Shown: positions 24,795-33,142 of the stretch, one piece after another
How positions within the stretch are numbered: position 1 is the first letter of the stretch
Layout: every line of letters begins with the position of its first letter
Origin: Fusibacter ferrireducens
GTDB lineage: Bacteria; Bacillota; Clostridia; Peptostreptococcales; Acidaminobacteraceae
DNA: 64,000 nt
Direction: 5' to 3'
NCBI RefSeq assembly: GCF_015352425.1
Contig: NZ_JADKNH010000015.1
Span: 1 to 64,000, forward strand
The notes under the pieces: generated by a model
Told to the model about the DNA's origin: nothing
The model's input: only the letters and a program-made list of their open reading frames with translations
Databases searched by the model: none
Made by a program: the position numbers and the translations under genes

Positions 24795-26675
24795 TTAATC
24801 TTCAGCAATGGCTGACTTCATAGCAGGCAACATAATCGTGAATGTTGTGCCATGGTTGAGTTCACTATCCACATGAATGGCTCCACCATGCTGTTCAATA
24901 ATGATTTTAGCAATGGATAGCCCGAGGCCTGTTCCACCATGCTGATTGTCTTTGAGTTTTGTTCTGGATTTATCTGCACGATAAAAACGGTCAAATATAT
25001 GGGGCAAATCTTCTTTTGAAATGCCAATGCCGTTATCTGAGAGCTCAATGACATATTGATTTTGAGTAGCACGAAGTGAAATTTTAATTTCGCCTTCTTC
25101 AGGAGTATATTTAATACTGTTATCCACGAAGATTCTCAAGGCTTGCTTAAGTTTGTCACATGAACCATAGATGAAGAGATTCTTATCAATGTTCTCTACG
25201 ATGTCATGTTGCTTGTCAATGAGGTGAGTCTCCTTAGCAATTTCAAAGATTAGATCTGATAAATTGAACTCAGCAAGATCCATTTTTAATGTGCCTTTAT
25301 CATTGCGCGCAATAAAGAGTAAACTCTCAACTAAACTGTGCATATTCTCAGTTTCACCCAAGATGGCTTGAATACTTTCTTCTAGAATGGCTGGATCATC
25401 TTTGCCCCAGCGATTTAACATACCCGCATATCCTTTGATCACTGCAATAGGTGTTCGGAGTTCATGCGAAGCATCGGACACGAATTGTTTCTCGCGTTCA
25501 TAGCTTTTCTGGATGTCGTCTAGCATCTGGTTAAATGTGAGCGCAAGGTCTTTGAGCTCGTCTTTGGTACCACTGACATTTAACCGCGTACTCAAATTGT
25601 TTGCAGACATATCTTTAACTTGATCCGTCATCGTTTTAATGGGCTTCAGATGTTTGCCGGCCAACTTTGAAGAAGATAGGATAGAGGATATCATCAATAC
25701 AAAACAGAGCATAATGCCAATGGGCAATGTTGCTTCGATCGTCCCTCTAGACTTATTCATGTTTTTACCTAATACAAAGTAGCTGGTCACACCAGAGGCA
25801 TCTATATATTTACCGGATTGATATAGTGTCGGAAAATTTGGAAATGATTTAAAGTCAAATGAGAAATAAGCCATGGCGTCATCATAGTTCATAATATTGT
25901 CAGTGTTTTTGTAGACAAGCTCTTTTTGCTCATCATAAAAGTAGAAATACAGATCTTCACTGGCGATATAATGTGAGACGACGGTATCGTCATAGGCAAA
26001 ACCATTTTGAAGCAGGCTTTGAATGTACACATCGTTTTTAGAAAGCGAACCCTGAGTTTGATAATATAGAAAGTAAGAAAAACTCATATAAGAAGTTATA
26101 AATAAAAAGGCAATTAGAAAGATCACCCTAAACGTATAGCCCAGTGTAAGTTTAAAAGTAATGTTAAATCTCAGTAGAGAAATAAACCTGTCATAGGATT
26201 TGGCCATGTAGGAAGGTTCAGAAATTTCTACCTCAGGCACTCTAGGAGCGGATGTGTTTTTAGGCTTATCTTTAGCGTTATTCGTGGTTTTGACTTTGGC
26301 ATCTGATGATGCTTTTTTGGGAGGTGACGTCTCAGAGGCTTTGCCCTTATTTTTTTTTGCTTGTTTTTTTTGTTTTTTAAGTGCACGCTTATGTTTTTCT
26401 CTCTCAAGGTGTTCCAGTCGCTTTTGAATAAGTTCTTCAGATTCCGCCTTCTTCTTGCTCTTTTTACGGGCTTTTACAGTAGGTGGTACAGTCGAATTGG
26501 AATTGACTTTGATGACAATGGGTGTGGCCTTTGAAACACGCTTCTGTGGTGTCGTGTTCGGTTTGACAAATCGATTGGAACCAGTTGTGTCTCCACGACC
26601 AAGCCTAGGTTTGTTTAAACCAGAATTTGGTTTTGTATTCAATTCTTCTACTTGGTTTTTACTTATGATCTTCAT
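24795..26675 (-). CDS. Sensor histidine kinase with long lysine-rich N-terminal extension
   Basis: A 626-residue kinase. Residues 1-156 are hydrophilic and lysine/arginine-rich, with a predicted charged helix around 75-110. Then come membrane segment 1 (about 182-205), an extracytoplasmic sensor (about 206-315), membrane segment 2 (about 316-338), HAMP (about 340-392) and a HisKA box with the phospho-acceptor His404 in SHELRTPIAVIKGY. The HATPase domain has N box DNSIKYTPEEG, G1 DNGIGIS, F box FDRFYRADKSR and G2 GGTGLGLS. Its ATG overlaps the regulator's stop by 17 bases, supporting the long form; an internal ATG at 26207 (MAKSYDRF) would give a conventional kinase. Signal unknown. Confidence 0.9.
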   Translation of the reverse strand: MKIISKNQVEELNTKPNSGLNKPRLGRGDTTGSNRFVKPNTTPQKRVSKATPIVIKVNSNSTVPPTVKARKKSKKKAESEELIQKRLEHLEREKHKRALKKQKKQAKKNKGKASETSPPKKASSDAKVKTTNNAKDKPKNTSAPRVPEVEISEPSYMAKSYDRFISLLRFNITFKLTLGYTFRVIFLIAFLFITSYMSFSYFLYYQTQGSLSKNDVYIQSLLQNGFAYDDTVVSHYIASEDLYFYFYDEQKELVYKNTDNIMNYDDAMAYFSFDFKSFPNFPTLYQSGKYIDASGVTSYFVLGKNMNKSRGTIEATLPIGIMLCFVLMISSILSSSKLAGKHLKPIKTMTDQVKDMSANNLSTRLNVSGTKDELKDLALTFNQMLDDIQKSYEREKQFVSDASHELRTPIAVIKGYAGMLNRWGKDDPAILEESIQAILGETENMHSLVESLLFIARNDKGTLKMDLAEFNLSDLIFEIAKETHLIDKQHDIVENIDKNLFIYGSCDKLKQALRIFVDNSIKYTPEEGEIKISLRATQNQYVIELSDNGIGISKEDLPHIFDRFYRADKSRTKLKDNQHGGTGLGLSIAKIIIEQHGGAIHVDSELNHGTTFTIMLPAMKSAIAED

Positions 26676-27348
26676 CTTTGAATAAGTAACCTACCCCTCT
26701 AACGGTGTGAATGAATTTTGTTTTAAACTGATCGTCAATTTTACTTCTCAGGTAACGAATATAGACATCTACAATTTTAGTTTCTCCGAAATAGTCATAG
26801 CCCCAAACCTTATCGAGTATTTGTTCTCTGGAAAGAGCGATATTTCTATTCTCAGCAAGATAATGCAACAAATCAAACTCCGTTTTTGTGAGTTCAATGG
26901 CGTTTTCATTATATGAGGCAGTGTATTGATTGTAATCGATTTTAAGATTGCCAGAGATAAAGGTATTCGCCGGAACGGTATTGGTTGCAGGAGCCTTCCT
27001 AAAGATTCGTCTGATACGAGCTAGAAGCTCTTCTATTGCAAATGGTTTAGTCATGTAATCATCAGCGCCAAAGTCAAGCCCCATGACTTTGTCCATGGTA
27101 TCGTCTTTAGCAGTGAGCATGATGATGGGAATTTCAGAATTGAGTCTAATGCGTCTACAGACTTCCATACCATTTAGTCCAGGTAACATTATGTCCAATA
27201 CAATTAGGTCAAATGCCTCTCCAAGAGCACGTTCAAGCCCAGTCCTGCCATCGTGTACAGCTTGAACTTCAAAACCTTCATGCTGTAATTCCAATTCTAT
27301 AAATCTCGCGATTTTAACATCGTCTTCGACAACGAGTATTTTTTGCAT
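26659..27348 (-). CDS. Two-component response regulator, OmpR/PhoB family
   Basis: A 229-residue regulator: receiver domain (1-120) with acidic pocket EDD near residue 8, phospho-acceptor Asp in VLDIMLPG (about 52), and the conserved T and K in MLTAKDD and MTKPF. It is followed by an OmpR-type winged helix (about 130-225) with VDVYIRYLRSKID as the recognition region. It precedes and overlaps its kinase gene. Ribosome binding site GGAGGG. Confidence 0.93.
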   Translation of the reverse strand: MQKILVVEDDVKIARFIELELQHEGFEVQAVHDGRTGLERALGEAFDLIVLDIMLPGLNGMEVCRRIRLNSEIPIIMLTAKDDTMDKVMGLDFGADDYMTKPFAIEELLARIRRIFRKAPATNTVPANTFISGNLKIDYNQYTASYNENAIELTKTEFDLLHYLAENRNIALSREQILDKVWGYDYFGETKIVDVYIRYLRSKIDDQFKTKFIHTVRGVGYLFKDEDHK

Positions 27349-27454
27349 ATTTTTCCCTCCTAAATTTATGTAAGCTAGACTGACTTTTGATACGCTAACC
27401 TCTGTTTAAATATAGCATTATTTGGATCAGATTAAAAGGTTTCAATCCCAGAGA

Positions 27455-27505
27455 CTAAAATAAAATCCCAGTTCATAAGAGCGTTAACTGATATGAACTG
27501 AGATT
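27455..27505 (-). terminator. Terminator after the first DUF4342 gene (minus strand)
   Basis: AATCCCAGTTCATA and TATGAACTGAGATT pair with one mismatch. Read on the minus strand, the stem is followed by a T-rich stretch (ATTTTATTTTAG). Confidence 0.6.
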
Positions 27506-27544
27506 AATAGTTGGCTTAATGAAAAATTTAGGAAGAGGGGCTTT

Positions 27545-28045
27545 TTAAGAACGTCTATCCTCTGGTTCTTTTTCAACAACGGTTTCTTCATTAAATTGGA
27601 ATGCATCTTCTACTTTAACTTTACTGCCTTTAGGATCCAGAATTACGATTTTATATCCAAAGACATAAGGTAAAACCAAAAGGATTAGAGATACTGGCAA
27701 AGTCAATAAAATGATAATGGCTGCAACAGTCAATGGAATATCCAATACTTTTTTATTTTTTTTGCCGATCACAAAGCTGGTTTTGTGCATCTTGTCAAAG
27801 AATTTTTTCATATCTTCAAAGAAATCATTTTGTGGTCTTTGGCTATATTGTCGTCTTTGATGTCTATATTGTCTTTGATTGCTGTTGGCACTTGAAGGTT
27901 TTGGACCCGTTTTATGAGCATCTTCCAAGTAGATTAAAGCTTCGACCATGTCGCCGTCGTATTTTTCAAGTGCTTCTTTTGCTTCTTTATAACTGATGTT
28001 TGCCCTTTCCATGAGCATATCGATTTTTTCTAAACTTACTGACAT
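27545..28045 (-). CDS. DUF4342 protein with N-terminal UBA/TS-N-like domain
   Basis: A 166-residue protein. Residues 1-45 form a UBA/TS-N-like three-helix module (ISYKEAKEALEKYDGDMVEAL), as in elongation factor Ts and NAC proteins. A basic Gln/Arg-rich linker follows, then a DUF4342-type segment with a long hydrophobic stretch (IPLTVAAIIILLTLPVSLIL) ending in an acidic tail. Function unknown. It is a paralog of the next upstream gene on the same strand, sharing domain order and the LPY/LPF-x-x-G-x-(K/N) end of the hydrophobic segment. Confidence 0.7.
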   Translation of the reverse strand: MSVSLEKIDMLMERANISYKEAKEALEKYDGDMVEALIYLEDAHKTGPKPSSANSNQRQYRHQRRQYSQRPQNDFFEDMKKFFDKMHKTSFVIGKKNKKVLDIPLTVAAIIILLTLPVSLILLVLPYVFGYKIVILDPKGSKVKVEDAFQFNEETVVEKEPEDRRS

Positions 28046-28177
28046 AATAACGCCTCCTCAATGTTTTAGTATTAACTTAATTATAGAGCTTTTTTCTTAA
28101 TGATGTACAAAATTTCGGTTAGAATTTGGATAGAATTATTAGGATTTATCAATTCATTTGATTGTTCTTGTGAGCGT

Positions 28178-28684
28178 TTAATTGCTCTTGTCAAATTGTG
28201 ATTGAATGATCTTGTTGATGTTTTTATCTTTCTTGCCATTGGTTTTTAAAATCACATTAAATCCGAGGAAGAAAGGCAAAGCCAATACGATTATGGAAAA
28301 CGGCAATGTAAACCAAGCAACTAAGATCACAATGATAAGTGGTAACTCAACATAAGTCTTTGAATTCTTTTGCCATGCTATTTTCATTTTTAGCATTTTT
28401 TTGAAGATTTTTTTTATGGCTGACCATAAAAATTTTATTTGAGCTTTAAAAGCTTCAGATTTCCATTCTAATTTTACGTCGGCGCCATCAGTGCAATTGG
28501 ATTCTGAATGGATCGTTTCGGAATCTGAGTTTTCTGAAGCCTCAGATTCTGTATTTTGGGTTTCGATTAGGATAATAGCCTCAACGACGTCGCCATTTGA
28601 ATTTTGCAACGCGTCACTTGCTTCTTTATAAGAGCAATTTGTGCGTTTGATTATTTGATCAATTTGATCTAGATTGTCTGACAT
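28178..28684 (-). CDS. DUF4342 protein, second paralog
   Basis: A 168-residue paralog of the preceding entry. It has an N-terminal UBA/TS-N-like module (CSYKEASDALQNSNGDVVEAI), a Ser/Glu-rich acidic linker instead of the basic one, and a C-terminal hydrophobic segment (ELPLIIVILVAWFTLPFSII). The opposite charge of the two linkers is noteworthy. No function is known. The ribosome binding site is AGGAGG. It lies 132 bases upstream of its paralog and is divergent from psuK. Confidence 0.7.
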   Translation of the reverse strand: MSDNLDQIDQIIKRTNCSYKEASDALQNSNGDVVEAIILIETQNTESEASENSDSETIHSESNCTDGADVKLEWKSEAFKAQIKFLWSAIKKIFKKMLKMKIAWQKNSKTYVELPLIIVILVAWFTLPFSIIVLALPFFLGFNVILKTNGKKDKNINKIIQSQFDKSN

Positions 28685-28795
28685 TTGAATACCTCCTTTA
28701 TCAACTTTCTAACTTAAGTATAAGGAGGTTGTATTAATATAAAACCAATAGAGGGTTAGAAAACAGAAAGAATTCTATGAATTTTTAATCTCAGG

Positions 28796-28858
28796 GGTTT
28801 ACAAAAGATGTTGAATGGTATAATGTAAACATGTGATTACAATGTAAACTAAAGTTTA
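28796..28858 (+). promoter_or_regulatory. psuK promoter with GTAAAC-type operator repeats
   Basis: TATAAT at 28818-28823 is bracketed by GTTTAC (28796-28801) and GTAAAC (28824-28829). A second ATGTAAAC follows at 28841-28848 and GTTTAT at 28853-28858. Four copies of the same hexamer in two orientations around a -10 box suggest a regulator-binding region, plausibly for the HTH domain of PsuK itself. Confidence 0.5.
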
Positions 28859-28873
28859 TAAAAAGGAGAAGAG

Positions 28874-29950
28874 ATGACAGATCGTGAACAAGAAATTCTT
28901 GAAATTGTAAAGACAAATCCTATGATAACACAAGAAGCACTTGCTCAAATCCTGGGGATTCAACGTTCTTCGGTGGCTGTTCATATTTCTAACCTCATCA
29001 AGAAGGGCAAGATCAAGGGCAAAGGTTATATTGTGTGTGAAGAAGCTTATGTCGTCGTTGTGGGGGGATGCAATATGGATATCTCCGGTAAGCCTATAAA
29101 TAAGATGATTCTCCACGATTCTAACATTGGACAAGTTCAAACCTCTACTGGAGGTGTTGGCAGAAATATTGCAGAAAACTTATCACGATTAGGGATTTCT
29201 GTCAAAATGATATCTGCTGTGGGCAACGATGAGTTTGGTACTATGATTTTATCGGAGTTAAATGCCCTTAAAGTGGATACGACTGGTATCATGGTACACC
29301 AAAGTCAGCCCACTTCAACCTATCTGGCAGTATCGGATGAAACGGGTGATATGCACGTGGCAATTTCTCAAATGAACATTGTGGATGAGATCTCTGTGGC
29401 ATATGTCAATGAATTTCATCATACAATTGAAAACGCAGGCTGTCTTGTGATTGACACCAACTTAAAACAGGAAGTACTTCAATATATACTCAATAAATAC
29501 GCTCATAAAAAGATATTTGTGGATACTGTATCTACGGCAAAGGCTATAAAAGTGAAAGGTCTTTTAGACAAAATCTATTTTCTTAAACCCAATCTGATGG
29601 AAGCCGAACTGTTTTCCGAGTATCCGCTAGACCCATCCAATCTCGTCCCTTTTTTAAAGGCATTACCTGTGAAAAAAGTGGTTATAAGCCTTGGCGGCGA
29701 GGGCGTTATAGGTCGAGATGAAAAGGAGATTGTGAAGATTGAGTCTCCAAGGACAGAGATCGTCAATACTACTGGTGCAGGAGATGCATTCATGGCAGGT
29801 ATGATTTTCTCTGAAATCAAGCAGATGCCATTCCATGAGTCGATTAAATTTGCTGCGAGTTGTGCAACTCATAATATAGAGCAACAAGAAACAGTCTCAA
29901 AAGCACTTAATGAATCCATTATAAATAATCTGATTAAGGAAAGGATGTAA
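28874..29950 (+). CDS. psuK: HTH-fused PfkB-family kinase, probable pseudouridine kinase
   Basis: A 358-residue protein with an N-terminal winged helix-turn-helix (about 1-52, [20 protein letters not shown]) fused to a ribokinase/PfkB kinase. The kinase shows the [15 protein letters not shown] substrate region and the catalytic/anion-hole motif [14 protein letters not shown] (about 298-311). Its place directly before psuG supports phosphorylation of pseudouridine to pseudouridine 5'-phosphate. The fusion suggests it may also regulate its own operon, which fits the repeated hexamers upstream. Start ATG follows AAGGAGAAG. Confidence 0.88.
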   Translation: MTDREQEILEIVKTNPMITQEALAQILGIQRSSVAVHISNLIKKGKIKGKGYIVCEEAYVVVVGGCNMDISGKPINKMILHDSNIGQVQTSTGGVGRNIAENLSRLGISVKMISAVGNDEFGTMILSELNALKVDTTGIMVHQSQPTSTYLAVSDETGDMHVAISQMNIVDEISVAYVNEFHHTIENAGCLVIDTNLKQEVLQYILNKYAHKKIFVDTVSTAKAIKVKGLLDKIYFLKPNLMEAELFSEYPLDPSNLVPFLKALPVKKVVISLGGEGVIGRDEKEIVKIESPRTEIVNTTGAGDAFMAGMIFSEIKQMPFHESIKFAASCATHNIEQQETVSKALNESIINNLIKERM

Positions 29951-29954
29951 AAGT

Positions 29955-30875
29955 ATGTATAAAAATAAAATCGATATTCACCCAGAGGTTGTAAAAGCCC
30001 TTTCAGAAGGCAAACCCGTGGTTGCACTGGAATCAACAATTATATCTCATGGTATGCCATACCCTCAAAATGTTGAAACGGCACGCGAAGTTGAAAACAT
30101 AATTCGAGAAAAAGGGGTAGTGCCTGCAACTATAGCCATTTTAAAAGGTCGCATTAAAGTGGGGTTAACAGCTGATGAACTGGAATACTTAGGTAAAGCT
30201 AAAGAGGTTGCAAAAGTATCCAGAAGAGATATTCCCTTTATAGTGGCGATGGGCAAAGATGGTGCGACAACTGTTGCGGCAACAATGATTTGTGCAGAAT
30301 TAGCTGGCATCCAAATCTTTGTAACAGGCGGTATTGGCGGCGTTCATAGAAATGCTCAAGAAACCTTTGATATTTCAGCAGATTTAACAGAGCTTGGGCA
30401 AACCAATGTTGCCGTTATCTGTGCTGGTGCAAAATCAATTTTGGACATTGGATTGACCTTAGAATATCTTGAAACATTAGGGGTGCCCGTCGTTGGTTAT
30501 CAAACTGAGGAATTACCTGCTTTTTATACGAGAAAGAGCGGTTTTAAAGTGGATTACAGGGTAGATGATGCGAAGACAGTAGCCGAAGCCATGCATTCTA
30601 AATGGTCATTGGGGCTTAAAGGTGGCGTGATCATTGCAAATCCAATTCCAGAAGCCTATCAAATGGATTTTGACATCATTACGGATGCCATAGAGACGGC
30701 CTTAAAGGAAGCGGATGCAAAAGGTATTAAAGGTAAGGCATCCACACCTTTCTTACTTGCAAAAGTGAAGGAACTGACAGGTGGGGACTCACTTGAATCC
30801 AATATCCAACTGGTGTATAACAATGCGAGAGTAGGTGCGGAAATTGCGCTTGAATATGCCAAGTTACAGGCATAA
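29955..30875 (+). CDS. psuG: Pseudouridine-5'-phosphate glycosidase
   Basis: Splits pseudouridine 5'-phosphate into uracil and ribose 5-phosphate, completing pseudouridine salvage begun by the kinase. The 306-residue protein carries the family motifs [26 protein letters not shown] and [12 protein letters not shown], with the Lys and Glu catalytic residues in their expected contexts. It starts 4 bases after psuK and is full length. Confidence 0.95.
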   Translation: MYKNKIDIHPEVVKALSEGKPVVALESTIISHGMPYPQNVETAREVENIIREKGVVPATIAILKGRIKVGLTADELEYLGKAKEVAKVSRRDIPFIVAMGKDGATTVAATMICAELAGIQIFVTGGIGGVHRNAQETFDISADLTELGQTNVAVICAGAKSILDIGLTLEYLETLGVPVVGYQTEELPAFYTRKSGFKVDYRVDDAKTVAEAMHSKWSLGLKGGVIIANPIPEAYQMDFDIITDAIETALKEADAKGIKGKASTPFLLAKVKELTGGDSLESNIQLVYNNARVGAEIALEYAKLQA

Positions 30876-30976
30876 AATAGGCTCGCTTTTGGTTATTAAC
30901 GAATGTTAATGGGATTTTACCGAATGTTAACAGGATGGCTATGGACGTCGATACGCGTTTCTGATATATTATGAAT

Positions 30977-31122
30977 GCTGGTAATTTAATAACTAGATTT
31001 CTTTTTCAGTTTGCATCTGTTTTTTCCCCCAAAAAAATTTTATAGGTGTAAACGCAATTAACCCCTATGGGTTGATGTCAAGGTATGCTCTTTTTAGATT
31101 TAATCTGAAAAGAGTTTTTTTT
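30977..31122 (+). ncRNA. Candidate small RNA between psuG and bioY
   Basis: TGGACG (30942-30947), a 17-base spacer and TATATT (30965-30970) form a plausible promoter. About 145 bases later comes a textbook terminator: CTCTTTT-AGAT / ATCT-AAAAGAG with a TTA loop and eight T residues (31088-31122). In between are a CCCC run and a small AACCC/GGGTT hairpin (near 31057-31070) but no open frame with a ribosome binding site. The alternative is that the terminator belongs to the psuKG message. Confidence 0.4.
31088..31122 (+). terminator. Strong intrinsic terminator
   Basis: The stem CTCTTTTTAGAT / ATCTGAAAAGAG has one T-G opposition and a 3-base loop, followed by TTTTTTTT. It lies 212 bases after psuG. 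Confidence 0.85.
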
Positions 31123-31291
31123 ATAAACAACAAAATTTGAACCTAAAGCTGTGATGAGGCATGTTCACCCTCAAACAGCGTCAGTGAAAATTGTTTTGAG
31201 GCATCGAGAGATAGCTCAAATGTTGTTGCTTCAAATGACTCCATACTGCCATGACACCTTAAAGAAAAGCTGTTTATTGGGGTAAAAGCTA

Positions 31292-31322
31292 TTGTCAACC
31301 TATAGAATAAAATAGTTGACAA
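31292..31322. promoter_or_regulatory. BirA-type biotin operator
   Basis: TTGTCAAC, 15 bases, GTTGACAA: a perfect inverted repeat matching the BirA box style (TTGTTAAC...GTTAACAA). The right half overlaps the -35 box of the bioY promoter. Together with the biotin genes downstream this strongly suggests repression by biotinyl-AMP-bound BirA. Confidence 0.85.
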
Positions 31323-31344
31323 ATATCGTCAGATCTTTTACAAT
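31316..31344 (+). promoter_or_regulatory. bioY-bioB promoter
   Basis: A perfect TTGACA, a 17-base spacer and TACAAT. The -35 lies inside the right half of the BirA operator. Transcription would begin about 31351, leaving a 145-base leader before bioY. Confidence 0.8.
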
Positions 31345-31426
31345 GATTTTAGCTTTAAACCCCTCTTAACGACCCTCTATAAGTACGCTATAGCCATATA
31401 CGCTTATGGACAGTTGGGAGAATTGA

Positions 31427-31465
31427 ATGAAAATGACGTTTGATTGTCAATTAAATGACAGTTGA
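31427..31465 (+). other. Possible 12-residue leader peptide before bioY
   Basis: ATG 31427 is preceded by GGGAG (31416-31420) and reads MKMTFDCQLNDS, then stops at TGA. It lies inside the bioY leader and partly in the tandem duplication. It could be chance; the ribosome binding site is the only support. Confidence 0.25.
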
Positions 31466-31484
31466 TTGTCAACTAAAATGACTG
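31440..31484 (+). repeat. Tandem 22/23-bp duplication in the bioY leader
   Basis: Two head-to-tail copies (31440-31461 and 31462-31484) share TTGATTGTCAA, then TAAA and TGAC. Each core TTGA-TTG-TCAA is palindromic. The second contains TTGTCAAC, identical to a BirA half-site in the main operator. Confidence 0.8.
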
Positions 31485-31495
31485 TGAGGGATAAT

Positions 31496-32065
31496 ATGAA
31501 AACCAGAGATATGATTCTAATTTCTTTATTTGCCGCATTAACCGCAATTGGTGCCTTTTTAAAAATTAATATTGGTGCAGTGCCCTTTACCTTTCAATTT
31601 TTCTTCTGTGCTTATGCTGGCGTATTTTTAGGTTCAAAAAAGGGGAGTTTATCACAGATAATATACATTGCCATGGGACTGATTGGGATTCCGATCTTTG
31701 CCAATGGGGGTGGCATTACTTATGTTTTTAATCCGACATTTGGCTATTTGCTCGGCTACTTCGTTTGCACGTTTGCAATTGGCTACTTGACAGAGCGCAT
31801 GACAGAGATCACTTTTATAAAGGTGTTTGGTGCTGTCCTAACGGGATTATTTTTTGTATATCTCATTGGTGTACCCTATCTTTATATGATTATAAAACTT
31901 TATCTTGGCAAAGGAGATTATTCAGTTCAAAGTGCCCTTGCAGCAGGATTTCTGCCTTTTATCATTCCAGATATCATCAAATCGTTTATTGTTGCGACTT
32001 CATCGATCTTGGTATTGCCAAGGCTTAGAAATGCAGGTTATACCACTCATGTGAAGAAGGGGTAG
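31496..32065 (+). CDS. bioY: Biotin transporter BioY (ECF S component)
   Basis: A membrane substrate-binding protein of 189 residues with six hydrophobic segments. It has BioY landmarks: the N-terminal ALTAIGAFLKINIGAVPFTFQ and the GLIGIPIFANGGG region. It works with the shared ECF module (EcfA, EcfT), which is not in this window. I start at ATG 31496 behind TGAGGGA; an upstream TTG (31466) lies in the tandem duplication. Co-transcribed with bioB (3-base gap) from the BirA-controlled promoter. Confidence 0.93.
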   Translation: MKTRDMILISLFAALTAIGAFLKINIGAVPFTFQFFFCAYAGVFLGSKKGSLSQIIYIAMGLIGIPIFANGGGITYVFNPTFGYLLGYFVCTFAIGYLTERMTEITFIKVFGAVLTGLFFVYLIGVPYLYMIIKLYLGKGDYSVQSALAAGFLPFIIPDIIKSFIVATSSILVLPRLRNAGYTTHVKKG

Positions 32066-32068
32066 CAT

Positions 32069-33025
32069 ATGTTAAAAGCAATCGAAGATAAAATTTTAAG
32101 AGGCGATGCCATCCTGTACAGTGAAGCAGTTATGCTTTTAGAGGATTCTATCGCACTTGAAGCATTGATGGCATCTGCGAACAGAATAAGAATTGAACGT
32201 GCGGGTCATAAACTTGCCCTGTGTTCGATTATCAACGGGAAGAATGGCCAGTGCTCAGAAGATTGTAAATTCTGTGCACAATCTGTTCACTATGAAACAG
32301 GTGTTGACGTATATGAACAAATGCCAATTGACAAGATTGTTGAAACGGCAAAATCTCTTGAAAAAGAAGGTGTGAAGCGCTTTTCCATTGTCACCAGCGG
32401 CAGATCGCTTCATCCACAAGATATGAGTTGGCTATTGGAAGCTTATCGGGCCCTTAAACGTGAAACGGAATTAGAGCTCTGTGCTTCGCATGGCATGCTT
32501 ACACTTGAACAGGCCAAAGTATTGAAGGCGATTGGTGTTACGACTTATCATCACAATTTGGAAACTTCCAGAAGTCACTATGCAGATGTCTGTACAACGC
32601 ATTCATATGAGGCGCGTATTGAAACCATAAAAAATTGCCAGAGAGCAGGACTTAAGGTATGTTCTGGCGGCATATTTGGAATAGATGAGACCGATGTGGA
32701 CCGGATTGACATGGCTTTTGAACTCAAAAAGCTCGAAATTAAGTCTGTGCCCATTAATTTTCTAATGCCGATTTCGGGAACGCCAATGGCTTTGAATGAA
32801 TTGCCTTCACCTGAGCGTATTTTGAGAATGCTTGCGATTTACAGAATGATTTTACCGGACGCCGAGATTAGATTTGCAGGCGGAAGGGCTTACTTAGGTG
32901 AATTGGTGAAGAGGGGGTTTCAAGGTGGCGTAAATGGTGCACTATCTGGAAATTATCTGACCACGGTGGGCAATACCATAGCGCAAGATATGGCTTTGAT
33001 CAGATCGCTTGGATTTGAAGTATAA
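32069..33025 (+). CDS. bioB: Biotin synthase BioB
   Basis: Radical-SAM enzyme inserting sulfur into dethiobiotin; 318 residues. The radical-SAM cluster motif is CSEDCKFC (about residues 68-75, CX3CX2C). Conserved cysteines for the auxiliary [2Fe-2S] cluster appear around ELCASHGM and KVCSGGIFG, and the late Arg in AEIRFAGGR is present. No bioA, bioD or bioF is adjacent. With BioY this suggests uptake plus conversion of dethiobiotin rather than full synthesis here. A terminator follows. Confidence 0.95.
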   Translation: MLKAIEDKILRGDAILYSEAVMLLEDSIALEALMASANRIRIERAGHKLALCSIINGKNGQCSEDCKFCAQSVHYETGVDVYEQMPIDKIVETAKSLEKEGVKRFSIVTSGRSLHPQDMSWLLEAYRALKRETELELCASHGMLTLEQAKVLKAIGVTTYHHNLETSRSHYADVCTTHSYEARIETIKNCQRAGLKVCSGGIFGIDETDVDRIDMAFELKKLEIKSVPINFLMPISGTPMALNELPSPERILRMLAIYRMILPDAEIRFAGGRAYLGELVKRGFQGGVNGALSGNYLTTVGNTIAQDMALIRSLGFEV

Positions 33026-33039
33026 AAATTGTAAACATG

Positions 33040-33088
33040 AAAAGTGTATCCTTTACCTCCTATTGAGGCCAAAGACACACTTTTTTTT
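33040..33088 (+). terminator. Terminator after bioB
   Basis: AAAAGTGT (33040-33047) and ACACTTTT (33077-33084), with an inner CCTTT/AAAG pairing, followed by a run of eight T residues. Confidence 0.75.
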
Positions 33089-33142
33089 AATACAACTCAA
33101 AATGGAATACAATTTAAATCACAAATATGTATGCATCGGTTA

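Larger units (their letters stand above)
30876..31495. other. 620-base region between psuG and bioY
   Basis: In order: a short direct repeat CGAATGTTAA (about 30900 and 30930), a promoter-like pair at 30942-30970, about 145 bases ending in a strong terminator (a candidate small RNA), a stretch with a small stem-loop at 31195-31220, the BirA operator and promoter (31292-31344), a 12-codon leader frame and a tandem 22/23-bp duplication. No larger gene is seen. Confidence 0.6.
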
